The translations under genes and the position numbers were made by a program. The notes beneath the pieces are model-generated. The model worked only from the letters and a program-made list of their open reading frames with translations, was not told the origin of the DNA and made no database searches. A DNA stretch of 64,000 nucleotides from Viridibacterium silvisoli. GTDB taxonomy: Bacteria; Pseudomonadota; Gammaproteobacteria; Burkholderiales; Rhodocyclaceae. Positions 6,508 to 15,623 of the stretch are shown here, piece after piece. Each line of letters opens with the position of its first letter. The stretch's first letter is position 1. Location of the stretch: the NCBI RefSeq assembly GCF_036017035.1, contig NZ_JAYXHS010000004.1:372001-436000 (forward strand). Direction: 5' to 3'.

Positions 6508-8903
6508 ATCTTCGCCGCGTTCTTGCCGATCGCGTCAATCTCGGCCAGCACTTCAGCGATTTGATGCGTGCCGCGGGCGGCTTCGTTGAGCACGTCGGAG
6601 ATTTCGTTAGTGGAATGCTCTTGCTCGTAGATCGCCGATGAAATCTCGCCTGACAAGCTGGAGACCGTCTTCATGATCTCGTTGATGCTGGTCATCGAGG
6701 AGAACACTAGGCGTGTGTTTTCCTGAACGTTGCCGATCATGGACTTGATGCTCGACGACGATGTCACGGTGTTCAGCGCCAGCGACTTCACCTCCTGCGC
6801 CACCACGGCAAAGCCCCTGCCCGCTTCGCCTGCGCGAGCCGCCTCGATAGCCGCATTGAGCGATAGCAGATTGGTACGTTCGGCAATCTCGGTGATGAAG
6901 CTCAGGATCTTGCCGATTTCCAGCGCCTGGTTGTTCAGCACCGTAATGTCGTTGCTGACCGTCGTTGTCAGGTTTACGGCCTTGCTGATCACCTGCATGA
7001 CCTCTTTGATGTTCTGCGAGATGTCGTGAATGCTGTTCGCAACACCTTCCATCGCAGACGATCCGCCCTGCACGCTGCGATTGATGTTCTCGGAGTTGCC
7101 CGAGACCTCGGTGACTTTCGCCTCCATGACCGACAGGGTTTCACGCAGCGTCTGGCGCAGCAAGGTGCCGTATAGCGCGCTCGACAGCTGCACCTTGACG
7201 GCGTCGTAAATCGTGCCGTCTTTCGGCCCCATGCCAAACACGGCCAGCCCGATCAGCGTGTCGTTGAAGTGCAAGGGCTGCACGACCAGTTTCTGCCGCT
7301 CGCCCGCATTCGCGACAATCGAAGGAATGAAGTCGGCCACCGCTTGGCGTGCATGACTTCCTTCGAACTTGATGGCGCCGGACTTGTTGAACGCAGTAAG
7401 CACATTCAGATGACTCGGAATCGTCTTGCGATCTGAACCTTCCGGGTTGTCGTACACGGCAAGGTAGAACGAAGGAATGCCGAGCTTTGGCAGGTCTGCC
7501 TGGATGATCTTGAGGATGGAGGCCGTGTCGTGGGTCGTTGCCAGCTTCGCGCCAAGCTGACTGATGGAGCGCTCATGCGTCACCGTCTTCAGGTTGGCGG
7601 CATCGCGCAAACGACTCGCTGATTCACTCAACATGACGCGACTCTGCGCCCAGATGTCTTCAGCCTTGATGATCCTGCCGCGACGCCAGAGCGTCGGCAG
7701 CGCGTGCTTGCGGATGATCGAGATGTAGTTCTGCAGCAGATCCACAGGAATCTTCTGCGCTGCAAAGACCTTGACTGCATCGGTCAGGGCCGCCATGAAG
7801 ACGCCATGTCGCTTCCAGCCGCGCAATTCCTGGCAGAAAGCGGCAACCAGCTTTTCGGCCGTATCAAGCAGTGAGGCCTCATCCAGTTTGGCGGAGCCCA
7901 TGCTTTCGACAAGCGAATTCTTCATGGACATGGCCGTTGCACGGCGATTGAAGAAGCCCGCCATTTTCAGCATCTGCCCAGCACGGTCGGCAAGGCCGAA
8001 TTTCTGGCCCATCGCGACCGAACCCGAGATGGCCATTTCCACCTTGTGCGAGAGACAACCGCAAGACTGGCCGACGACCAGCTTCGCAGGCAACTTCTCG
8101 TCACCCGGCGATTGCCCGGCGGCAGCGAGGTTGACCACTTCGAGCGCTTTGGCGCCCTGTGCGTCGCAAGGAAAGCTGACTGTCGTGACAGGCGGTGTGA
8201 GCGCACGTGCTTCGACCGTGTCGTTGCAACCCGCCACGGCCATGTCCTCAGGTACCCGAATGCTGCGCTTCTGGCAGTCCTCGATCAGACCGATGGCGAT
8301 ATTGTCGTTGACGCAAACAACGGCGTCGAAATCACGACCCGGAACGAAGCCCTTGTCGTCGATGAACAGCTTGAGCATCTCGGCTCCGCGCACCTTGTCC
8401 CAACCGCCGAAGGGCGAGATGCGTTGATCGTCGACCGCGATATTGTTTTCGTTGAGCACATCAACGTAGGCCTGAAAACGCTCTTTCGCATAAGCGTGGG
8501 TTTCAGGTCCGCGAATGAAGATGATCTTGCGCTTGCCGTGCTTGTGGATCAGGTGTTCGACCACCAGGCGCATGCCGGCATAGCTGTCGGTCGACACCAC
8601 GGGGAACGGGGGAATCTTCAGGGTCAGCGTGACGACCGGCACCGGCGCATAGCGCTTGTAGTAGGTGTTGGTGAAATTGTCGGCGTCGGATGAAGCCCAG
8701 GTGATAACGCCGTGATAGCTCGCGTTGATGAGATCGTAGATGGCTGCGCCCGGGTCCTTGCCAAGCTGACCGCCACGGAAGATCACCAGATGCTGATCCT
8801 GCTTCTCCGTCGCGTCGAGAATCCCCTCGAGCAGCAACTCCTGGGTACTTCCACCCACCAACTCGCGGGTCATGTACGCGACAGGCTTTTTCGACAATGC
8901 CAT
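6504..8903 (-). CDS. soluble methyl-accepting receptor with LacI/periplasmic-binding-like sensor domain
   Basis: 799 residues with no signal peptide and no hydrophobic segment, so predicted cytoplasmic. Residues about 5-285 have the LacI/GalR ligand-binding fold (VSTDSYAGMRLVVEHLI, RKIIFIRGPE, VVCVNDNIAIGLI, RVPEDMAVAGCND, PPVTTVSFP) but no N-terminal DNA-binding helix-turn-helix. About 290-455 is helical and unassigned; about 455-600 looks GAF-like. Residues about 600-799 are a chemoreceptor signalling domain with a near-perfect hairpin tip (ERTNLLSLNAAIEAARAGEAG, followed by RGFAVVAQEV). No C-terminal CheR-binding pentapeptide. The start has AGGAGA upstream. The 3' end overlaps the convergent XRE regulator gene by four bases. 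Inference: senses an intracellular sugar-like ligand and feeds a CheA pathway. Confidence 0.88.
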   Translation of the reverse strand: MALSKKPVAYMTRELVGGSTQELLLEGILDATEKQDQHLVIFRGGQLGKDPGAAIYDLINASYHGVITWASSDADNFTNTYYKRYAPVPVVTLTLKIPPFPVVSTDSYAGMRLVVEHLIHKHGKRKIIFIRGPETHAYAKERFQAYVDVLNENNIAVDDQRISPFGGWDKVRGAEMLKLFIDDKGFVPGRDFDAVVCVNDNIAIGLIEDCQKRSIRVPEDMAVAGCNDTVEARALTPPVTTVSFPCDAQGAKALEVVNLAAAGQSPGDEKLPAKLVVGQSCGCLSHKVEMAISGSVAMGQKFGLADRAGQMLKMAGFFNRRATAMSMKNSLVESMGSAKLDEASLLDTAEKLVAAFCQELRGWKRHGVFMAALTDAVKVFAAQKIPVDLLQNYISIIRKHALPTLWRRGRIIKAEDIWAQSRVMLSESASRLRDAANLKTVTHERSISQLGAKLATTHDTASILKIIQADLPKLGIPSFYLAVYDNPEGSDRKTIPSHLNVLTAFNKSGAIKFEGSHARQAVADFIPSIVANAGERQKLVVQPLHFNDTLIGLAVFGMGPKDGTIYDAVKVQLSSALYGTLLRQTLRETLSVMEAKVTEVSGNSENINRSVQGGSSAMEGVANSIHDISQNIKEVMQVISKAVNLTTTVSNDITVLNNQALEIGKILSFITEIAERTNLLSLNAAIEAARAGEAGRGFAVVAQEVKSLALNTVTSSSSIKSMIGNVQENTRLVFSSMTSINEIMKTVSSLSGEISSAIYEQEHSTNEISDVLNEAARGTHQIAEVLAEIDAIGKNAAKI

Positions 8904-9087
8904 TTACTTGAGTCTCCTGCAGGTAGCTACCGTCACTACCTGGAACCTGCTGTTGAATCTGCTGTATTGCCAAGAGGCCAGGCCAGTTAAAGGCCGAGGC
9001 TCCAAGGACTAGCGGCCTTGCAGGCAGAAACTTGATGGACGGTTCCGGGAGGGAGAACGGGATTTACGAGGGACGTAAGCGATTGAT

Positions 9088-9137
9088 GTAAAAAGGAAAA
9101 AACAAAGACCCTGTGTGCCGGGAAACGCCACACAAGG
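9088..9137 (-). terminator. intrinsic terminator after cimA
   Basis: Read on the - strand: CCTTGTGTG (9137-9129), an 11-base loop, CACACAGGG (9117-9109), then TCTTTGTTTTTT. Nine pairs including one G-U, followed by a U-rich tract. It lies 47 bases after the cimA stop and upstream of the receptor gene, so the two are separate transcription units. Confidence 0.8.
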
Positions 9138-9183
9138 CCCTCGATACAAAACGTCACACCCCACCTTGAGCGGGGTCAGAAAT

Positions 9184-10764
9184 CTACGCAGCGCGTGCTT
9201 GTTCCAGCACCAGTTTGTACTCGATCGCGTCCACCAGCGCTTTCCAGCTGGCGTCGATGACGTCCGTCGACACGCCGATGGTCGTCCACTTTTCGGAATG
9301 ATCGGCCGTCTCGATGAGCACACGTACCTTGGCAGCAGAAGCCTTGTCCGAATCGAGCACGCGCACCTTGTAGTCCGTGAGTTTCATCTCGGCGATGACC
9401 GGGTAGAAACGCTCCAGCGCCTTGCGCGCCGCCTTGTCCAACGCATTCACGGGACCATCGCCTTCGGCTGCGGTGATCTCCTCTTCGCCGCCCACTGCGA
9501 TCTTCACCAGCGCATTTGAATTGATGCCGTTCAGTGAAGGCTCGTTGACGATGACCTTGAACTCCTTCAGCTCGAAGAAGGGTTGATGCTTGCCGAGCAG
9601 CTTGCGCACGACGAGTTCGAACGAGCTCTCGGCCGTCTCGAACTGATAGCCCTCGTGCTCGAGCTCCTTGAGCTTGTCGACGATCTTCTGCGTCTCGGGC
9701 GAGTCCTTGGTCAGCGTGGCGTCGAGTTTGTTGATACGCGCCAGCAGCGTGCTGCGACCTGCCACTTCGCTCATCAGGATGCGGCGGCTATTGCCCACCA
9801 CTTCCGGGTTGATGTGCTCGTAGGAGATCGGGTTCTTGTTCACTGCATCGATGTGCATGCCGCCCTTGTGCGCGAACGCATCGTTGCCCACGTACGGGGC
9901 CTTCTCGTTGTGCGGCATGTTGGCGATTTCGCTCACGCTGCGCGCCAGCGAAGTCAGGTGCACGAGGCTGCCGGCAGGCAGACAGCGCTTGTCCAGCTTG
10001 AGTTCGATATTCGGGATGATGGCGCACAGGTTGGCGTTGCCACAGCGCTCGCCGATGCCGTTGATGGTGCCCTGCACCTGCGTTGCTCCCGCCTGCACGG
10101 CAGCGATGGAATTGGCGACCGCCATCTCGCAATCGTTATGGCAATGAATGCCGATTTCCACTTTCGGGAAGTGTTCCGCCACCAAGGCGGTCACCTTGCC
10201 GATCACGTCCGGGAAGGTGCCGCCATTTGTGTCGCACAGACACAGACAGTCAGCGCCGGCATCGGCAGCCGCTTTCAGTGCCTGCAATGCGTATTCAGGA
10301 TTGGCCTTGTAGCCATCGAAGAAATGCTCGGCGTCGAACACCACTTCCTTGCCCTGAGATTTCAGGTACACGATGGTGTCGCCGATCATGGCGAGGTTTT
10401 CTTCGAGCGTGGTGCGCAGGATGGCTGTGACCTGGTAGTCCCAGCTCTTGCCGAAAATGGCGACGGCCTCTGTGTTCGCGCTAAGCAGCGAGCGCAGGTT
10501 GTTGTCGTCTTCGGCGCGGATGCCGATCTTGCGCGTTGCGCCGAACGCGATGATCTTGCTGTGTTGCAGCTTCAGTTCGCCAATGCGACGGAAGAACTCC
10601 AGATCCTTCGGGTTGGAGCCTGGATTGCCTGCTTCGATGTAGCTCACGCCCAAGGCATCGAGGCGTTCGACAATCTTGATCTTGTCTTCCACGGAATAGG
10701 AAATCCCTTGCGCCTGGGCTCCATCGCGCAAAGTGGAATCGTAAACGTGGACAAGCTGACTCAT
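9184..10764 (-). CDS. cimA: (R)-citramalate synthase
   Basis: Condenses pyruvate and acetyl-CoA to citramalate, opening the threonine-independent route to 2-oxobutyrate and isoleucine; LeuCD and LeuB carry out the next steps. 526 residues. The catalytic TIM barrel opens with YDSTLRDGAQAQGISYS, contains the metal-site motif IGIHCHNDCEMAVANS and QVQGTINGIGERCGNANL, and is followed by the linker (HKGGMHIDAV) and the LeuA-type C-terminal dimer domain. The DGAQ variant and overall length fit citramalate rather than isopropylmalate synthase. The ATG at 10764 follows CAGGAG; the frame extends four codons to a TTG that is unlikely to be used. Confidence 0.93.
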   Translation of the reverse strand: MSQLVHVYDSTLRDGAQAQGISYSVEDKIKIVERLDALGVSYIEAGNPGSNPKDLEFFRRIGELKLQHSKIIAFGATRKIGIRAEDDNNLRSLLSANTEAVAIFGKSWDYQVTAILRTTLEENLAMIGDTIVYLKSQGKEVVFDAEHFFDGYKANPEYALQALKAAADAGADCLCLCDTNGGTFPDVIGKVTALVAEHFPKVEIGIHCHNDCEMAVANSIAAVQAGATQVQGTINGIGERCGNANLCAIIPNIELKLDKRCLPAGSLVHLTSLARSVSEIANMPHNEKAPYVGNDAFAHKGGMHIDAVNKNPISYEHINPEVVGNSRRILMSEVAGRSTLLARINKLDATLTKDSPETQKIVDKLKELEHEGYQFETAESSFELVVRKLLGKHQPFFELKEFKVIVNEPSLNGINSNALVKIAVGGEEEITAAEGDGPVNALDKAARKALERFYPVIAEMKLTDYKVRVLDSDKASAAKVRVLIETADHSEKWTTIGVSTDVIDASWKALVDAIEYKLVLEQARAA

Positions 10765-10927
10765 TACAGGCTCCTGCAAATACGGGCAATCTTTCGAACC
10801 CGCGATTTTGACAGAAAGTAGGCATCCCGTCTTTCACCGGGCGTAAGGCCCGCGCACGGCACATCGCCACGACTGTGCCAGAATCCTCAATACGGGCCCA
10901 CGGCCGGCCAGCGCCATACAGAAACCC

Positions 10928-13627
10928 ATGGACGAAAAACATTACCTTTCGCCACTGTTCGAACCGCAAAGCGTTGCCATCATCGGTGCCACCGTGCGGG
11001 AAGGTGCGCTGGGTTACGTCCTGATCGGCAATATGCTGGCCTCTGGCTACAAGGGAACCTTGTACGCGGTCAATCCAAAGTACAAGGCGGTCCAGGGCGT
11101 GCAGTGTTACCGCCGCATTGGTAATGTGCCGCCCCGCGTCGACCTGGCCATCATTGCAACGCCCGCCGATACGGTGCCCGGCATCATCGATGAATGCGGC
11201 AAGGCAGGCGTGCGGTTCGCCGTCGTGCTATCGGCCGGTTTCGGCGAAAACGGCGCAGCCGGGGCCAGGCTTGAAATGCAGGCGGTGCGAAGCGCGCGCC
11301 GATATGGCTTGCGCCTGCTCGGGCCGAACAGCCTCGGTGTGGCCCGCCCGGAAATCGGGCTCAACGCCACTTTCGCGCACGGCAAACCCATTCCGGGGTC
11401 GATCGGCTTCATCTCCCAGTCCGGCTCGCTGTGCGCCGCCATCCTCGATTACGCGCGGCCCAACCAGGTGGGGTTTTCCAACGTCGTCTCGCTGGGTCTG
11501 TCCAGCGATCTGGATTTCGGCGAGATCCTCGATTACATGGTGTGGGACTTCCGCACCGAAAGCATCCTGCTCTATATCGAAGGCATTCGCGACGCGCGCC
11601 GCTTCCTGTCCGCCCTGCGTGCGGCAGCGCGTGCCAAACCGGTGTTGATTCTCAAGGTCGGCCGTCACCCGGTGGGTTTGCGCGCCGCTCAACAGCATAC
11701 GGGCGCAGTGGCGGGCGATGATGCGGTGTTCGACGCGGCATTGCGACGCGCGGGAGTGATCCGCCTCTACAACCTGAGCCAGCTCTACGCTGCGTCGAAA
11801 GCGCTGTTCGCGCACTTCCGCCCACGCGGCAATCGCCTCGCAATCATCACGAATGGCGGCGGCCCTGGTGTCATGGCGGCAGACCGCGCAGGCGATCTGG
11901 GCATCCCGCTGGCTCAGCTGTCGACAAAGACGCTGACGCGCCTCGACAAGATCCTGCCGCCGCACTGGTCGCTGGACAATCCGATCGATCTGATCGGCGA
12001 CTCCGATCCCGAACGGTATGCCAATGCGTTGGCGGCGCTGCTCGATGACGAGGGCGTCGACGGTGTGCTGTGCCTGCTCACGCCGCAAGCCATGACCCGA
12101 CCCAACGACGTCGCCCAGCACGTCATCACACAGCGCAAGCGTACGGAGAAGCCGATCCTGACGTGCTGGCTCGGCGAGGACCAGACCCGCGATGCGCGTG
12201 AGGCCTTTCGCGTCGCGGGTATCCCGTCCTTGCGCACGCCCGAGATCGCGGTCGAGTTGTTTGCCAACCTGAGCGCCTATTACCGCAATCAGGGTTTGCT
12301 TACACAGGTCGCGGCGCCTCTGGGAAACAAGCGAGCCCCTCTGCTCGATGCGGCGCGCCTGCTGATCGACAATGCGCTGGTCGGTCATCGCATGCAGCTG
12401 CTACGCCAGGAGTGCATGGCGATCCTGAGCGCGTTTCATATCCCGACGCGCGCCATGCAGCTCGCTCGCTCGCCACAACAGGTTGCCGAGATGGCCGGGA
12501 TGATGGGTTTTCCCATCGTGATGCGGCCCAATGCCTGTGTCGCAAAGATACGCAGCGCCGTACTCATCCGTCGCAACATCAATGATGCAGCGGCCGCTCA
12601 GCAGGCGTATGAGGATATCGCCGGCGAACTGCGTCGGCATTCGCCAGAAAGCATGCATTACGGCATCTGTATCGAGCATGTCACGCGCTCGCCGTTCGAG
12701 CGCGAATTGATGGTGCGCGTCTGGCGTGACCCCGTGCTTGGCCCGGTGATCGGTTTCGGCGAGCGCAGTCTCGATCCGGATTACTGGCCAGATCGCGCAG
12801 TCGCCCTGCCCCCGCTCAACGCTTATCTGGTACGGGATCTGGTCCAGGGCACGCGCGCAGCCAAGGTCATGAGCCAGCGCGATGACATGCCCGCGGCACG
12901 CGTCGATCTGATCGAGGACATCCTCCTGCGCGTTTCGGAAATGATCTGCGAGCTACCGTGGATTCAGTCGCTTGAACTCAACCCGCTGCGCGTCGACGAT
13001 CGTCAGGCGGTGGTCACCGACGCGCGCATCACTATAGGCAGCATTCCGCCAGGCGCTGGCCGCTATGACCACATGGCGATCCACCCCTATCCGAGCGATC
13101 TCATTTCGCATTGGCAGCTCAGGGATGGCACGCCAGTCCTGGTGCGCCCGCTGAAACCCGAGGATGCCGAACTCGAACAGCGTTTCGTTCAGGGGCTATC
13201 GCCGGAGACGCGCTATTTCCGCTTCATGAGCGCCGTGCGTGAGCTGCCACCTGCGCTATTGGCCAAACTCACGCAGATCGACTATGACCGCGAGATCGCC
13301 TTGATTGCCACCATCGAGGAAGGTGACGAAACGATCGAGATCGGCGTCTGTCGCTACGCAACCAACCCGGATGGGCGTAGTTGCGAGTTTGCCATTGTCA
13401 TTGGCGACAAATGGCAGAAGAGCGGATTGGGTCGTTACATGATGAACCAGCTCATTGACACCGCCCGTACGCGCGGCCTGCAAGTCATGAAGGGCGTATT
13501 CCTTGCCAGCAACGAGCGCATGCTGCGTTTTGCACAAAGCCTCGGATTCGTACTGAGCGTCGACGCCGAAGATCCCACCATGAAAAATGGCGAGCTGGAT
13601 CTGCTCGGCCCGGTAAGCCGCAAATAA
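10928..13627 (+). CDS. acyl-CoA synthetase (NDP-forming)-like protein fused to a GNAT acetyltransferase (Pat/YfiQ type)
   Basis: 899 residues with the architecture of protein lysine acetyltransferases Pat/PatZ, which acetylate acetyl-CoA synthetase and other metabolic enzymes. Order: CoA-binding Rossmann domain (SVAIIGATVREGALG), succinyl-CoA-synthetase-like domains including QQHTGAVAGDDAVFDAA, an ATP-grasp region (about 490-700), and a C-terminal GNAT domain (about 720-890) with the acetyl-CoA loop QKSGLG. The ATP-grasp segment lacks the usual HKS-V-GG block, suggesting loss of ligase activity, yet the HTG histidine of true acyl-CoA synthetases is kept. Starts a + strand cluster; no strong Shine-Dalgarno is visible. 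Confidence 0.87.
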   Translation: MDEKHYLSPLFEPQSVAIIGATVREGALGYVLIGNMLASGYKGTLYAVNPKYKAVQGVQCYRRIGNVPPRVDLAIIATPADTVPGIIDECGKAGVRFAVVLSAGFGENGAAGARLEMQAVRSARRYGLRLLGPNSLGVARPEIGLNATFAHGKPIPGSIGFISQSGSLCAAILDYARPNQVGFSNVVSLGLSSDLDFGEILDYMVWDFRTESILLYIEGIRDARRFLSALRAAARAKPVLILKVGRHPVGLRAAQQHTGAVAGDDAVFDAALRRAGVIRLYNLSQLYAASKALFAHFRPRGNRLAIITNGGGPGVMAADRAGDLGIPLAQLSTKTLTRLDKILPPHWSLDNPIDLIGDSDPERYANALAALLDDEGVDGVLCLLTPQAMTRPNDVAQHVITQRKRTEKPILTCWLGEDQTRDAREAFRVAGIPSLRTPEIAVELFANLSAYYRNQGLLTQVAAPLGNKRAPLLDAARLLIDNALVGHRMQLLRQECMAILSAFHIPTRAMQLARSPQQVAEMAGMMGFPIVMRPNACVAKIRSAVLIRRNINDAAAAQQAYEDIAGELRRHSPESMHYGICIEHVTRSPFERELMVRVWRDPVLGPVIGFGERSLDPDYWPDRAVALPPLNAYLVRDLVQGTRAAKVMSQRDDMPAARVDLIEDILLRVSEMICELPWIQSLELNPLRVDDRQAVVTDARITIGSIPPGAGRYDHMAIHPYPSDLISHWQLRDGTPVLVRPLKPEDAELEQRFVQGLSPETRYFRFMSAVRELPPALLAKLTQIDYDREIALIATIEEGDETIEIGVCRYATNPDGRSCEFAIVIGDKWQKSGLGRYMMNQLIDTARTRGLQVMKGVFLASNERMLRFAQSLGFVLSVDAEDPTMKNGELDLLGPVSRK

Positions 13628-13709
13628 TGAAACTTGCCAAGCAAGCATGGCTTTCACGACAATTGGCCCGCTTCACTCCCTTCTCTCCAGCCGCTGAAAG
13701 CGACTCGCT

Positions 13710-14273
13710 ATGACTCATCGCTGCACCTGGGCGGGCAACGACCCGCTGTACGTCAAATATCATGATGAAGAATGGGGCGTGCCCGTCCATGACGATCGCA
13801 AGCTCTTTGAATTCCTCATCCTCGAAGGTGCGCAGGCAGGCCTTTCCTGGATCACCATCCTCCGCAAGCGCGAGCACTACCGCGCCGCGTTCCACGGCTT
13901 CAATCCGAAGCGCGTGGCCGAGTTTGGGGAGAAAGACATCATTCGTTTGATGTCCAACGATGGCATCGTCCGCAACCGCCAGAAGATCCAGGCAGCGATC
14001 GGCAACGCGCGAGCTTTCCTGGAAGTACAAGCCGAGCATGGCACTTTCGCCGAGTACATGTGGGGCTTCGTTGACGGCAAGCCCATCCACAATCACTGGA
14101 AAGCCGGCGAGGTCCCGGCAAAGACAGAAGTGTCTGACGCCCTGTCAGCAGACTTGCAGAAGCGTGGCTTCAAATTTGTCGGCAGCACTATCTGTTACGC
14201 ACACATGCAGGCCGTGGGCATGGTCAACGACCACACGACAGATTGCTTCAGGCACGCAGAACTGCTGGGTTGA
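13710..14273 (+). CDS. tag: DNA-3-methyladenine glycosylase I
   Basis: Constitutive base-excision enzyme that removes 3-methyladenine from alkylated DNA. 187 residues, normal length. The zinc-site ligands are in place: Cys5 (HRCTWAG), His18 (KYHDEEWGVP), and the C-terminal His and Cys of NDHTTDCFRH. The glutamate of LEGAQAGLSW, the base-recognition residue, is also present. Lies 82 bases after the acetyltransferase gene and 56 bases before the YbjQ-repeat gene on the same strand. Confidence 0.96.
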   Translation: MTHRCTWAGNDPLYVKYHDEEWGVPVHDDRKLFEFLILEGAQAGLSWITILRKREHYRAAFHGFNPKRVAEFGEKDIIRLMSNDGIVRNRQKIQAAIGNARAFLEVQAEHGTFAEYMWGFVDGKPIHNHWKAGEVPAKTEVSDALSADLQKRGFKFVGSTICYAHMQAVGMVNDHTTDCFRHAELLG

Positions 14274-14329
14274 GCTCGGCCAGTCGGCCGGTTTCCCCGC
14301 CCCACTTCAGCACAAAGACGGACCTTTGC

Positions 14330-15550
14330 ATGACGACTATTTCCGGACTGTCCGGTAACGAGATCTACTGCTTGCGGCGTCTGGGCTATACGCCGGGCGA
14401 GTTGGTCATAGGCAACAGCGTGATCTCGCTCGGATTGCTCGGTGGCATTGCAGCCGGCCTCAAGACCCTGGCTGGCGGAGAGGTCAGCGGCGTCACCTCC
14501 ATCATTCACGATGGTCGCAAACGGGCGATCGAGCGCCTGCACATGGAAGCCGGACATAACGGCGGCTATGGCGTGACGGGCGTATCGAGTGAGTTGATCC
14601 TTCACGGCGGCAATATCGAGTTTCTCGCCATCGGCTCATGTGTGCGCCAGGGTACAGAGCGCTCGCGTACTCCGGCTTTTTCAAGCGCATGTGATGGGCA
14701 AGCTCTCTATTGCCTGCAAGACGCGGGCTTCACGCCGAAGCATTTTGTCTTCGGCAATGTCGCGTATTCGGTTGGCCTGGGTGGTGGGTTCCTGGGCTTA
14801 TTGCGCAGCCTTGGCCGCGGCGAAGTGACCGAATTCTCCGAAGTTTTCAACCGCACACGGCATCTCGCGCTGGAGCGCATTCGCCAGGAGGCCCGTGAGC
14901 TGGGTGCCAATGCTGTGACGGGAATCCGTACCTCCATCCTGCCACTGGCGGGCATGCAGGAGATGGTCATGACGGGTACTGCGTGCACGCATCCCGCGCT
15001 TCCCGCTTCTGCCTGGCCTGTCACCAGCGACCTGACGCATGAAGAGATGTGGAATCTCGCCAACCAGGGCTACATGCCGGTGCAACTCGTACTCGGCGTC
15101 TCGGTCTATTCGCTCGGCCTGGTCGGGGGGATTTCTTCCTTCTTCAAATCCTTCGTCCGCGGTGAGATCAGCGAACTGACGAGCCTGATATACGAAGCCC
15201 GTGAACGTGCGCTGATCAAGATTGGCGAAGATGCGCGTGAGGCCGGGGCCGATGAGGTGTTGGGCGTGAAGACCTACGTCTACAACCTGGGAGGCGGCAT
15301 CATTGAATTTCTGGCGATTGGCACTGCCGTGCGCAAGCTGGATGGCGCGCTTACGCGCAGCGAGAATCTGCTCCCACAGGCCATCATTCGCGATCAGGAT
15401 ACGTTTGTTAACACAGTCGATCGCTCGACTTCGTACTCGCTTGAGCGCCCCACCAATGCTCGCGGATCGATCGGGCTCTTTACGGGCATGGGTTTTGCGC
15501 TGATCGCTCTGGTGGTGTTCGTCTTCAAACTGTTTGCAGTGTTTCACTGA
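14330..15550 (+). CDS. triplicated YbjQ (DUF74) domain protein with C-terminal membrane anchor
   Basis: 406 residues made of three tandem YbjQ-type units (about 10-107, 118-225 and 242-345), each with GY/FTP..LV.G, S.GL.GG, GE..., an arginine-alanine helix and a closing EF.A.GTA-like strand. Free-standing YbjQ proteins are single ~107-residue units that assemble as pentamers and are called heavy-metal-binding from fold only. After the third unit comes a polar linker and a single C-terminal hydrophobic segment (about 384-403), as in a tail-anchored protein; no signal peptide. ATG 14330 is chosen because it opens the first repeat; the frame runs back to 14243 inside tag. Function unknown. Confidence 0.85.
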   Translation: MTTISGLSGNEIYCLRRLGYTPGELVIGNSVISLGLLGGIAAGLKTLAGGEVSGVTSIIHDGRKRAIERLHMEAGHNGGYGVTGVSSELILHGGNIEFLAIGSCVRQGTERSRTPAFSSACDGQALYCLQDAGFTPKHFVFGNVAYSVGLGGGFLGLLRSLGRGEVTEFSEVFNRTRHLALERIRQEARELGANAVTGIRTSILPLAGMQEMVMTGTACTHPALPASAWPVTSDLTHEEMWNLANQGYMPVQLVLGVSVYSLGLVGGISSFFKSFVRGEISELTSLIYEARERALIKIGEDAREAGADEVLGVKTYVYNLGGGIIEFLAIGTAVRKLDGALTRSENLLPQAIIRDQDTFVNTVDRSTSYSLERPTNARGSIGLFTGMGFALIALVVFVFKLFAVFH

Positions 15551-15623
15551 AAGCGCGGCCTGGCTCATAGGCCCGGCACCTCGGCGCAGGTATACTCTCT
15601 GCAACTGGTGCAACGCTGCAAAT

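Noticed and set aside
8921..8941. AGGTAG...CTACCT dyad in the 5' untranslated region of the LacI-like receptor gene
   Set aside because: Short, could be chance; no promoter elements placed around it. Left out of the feature list.
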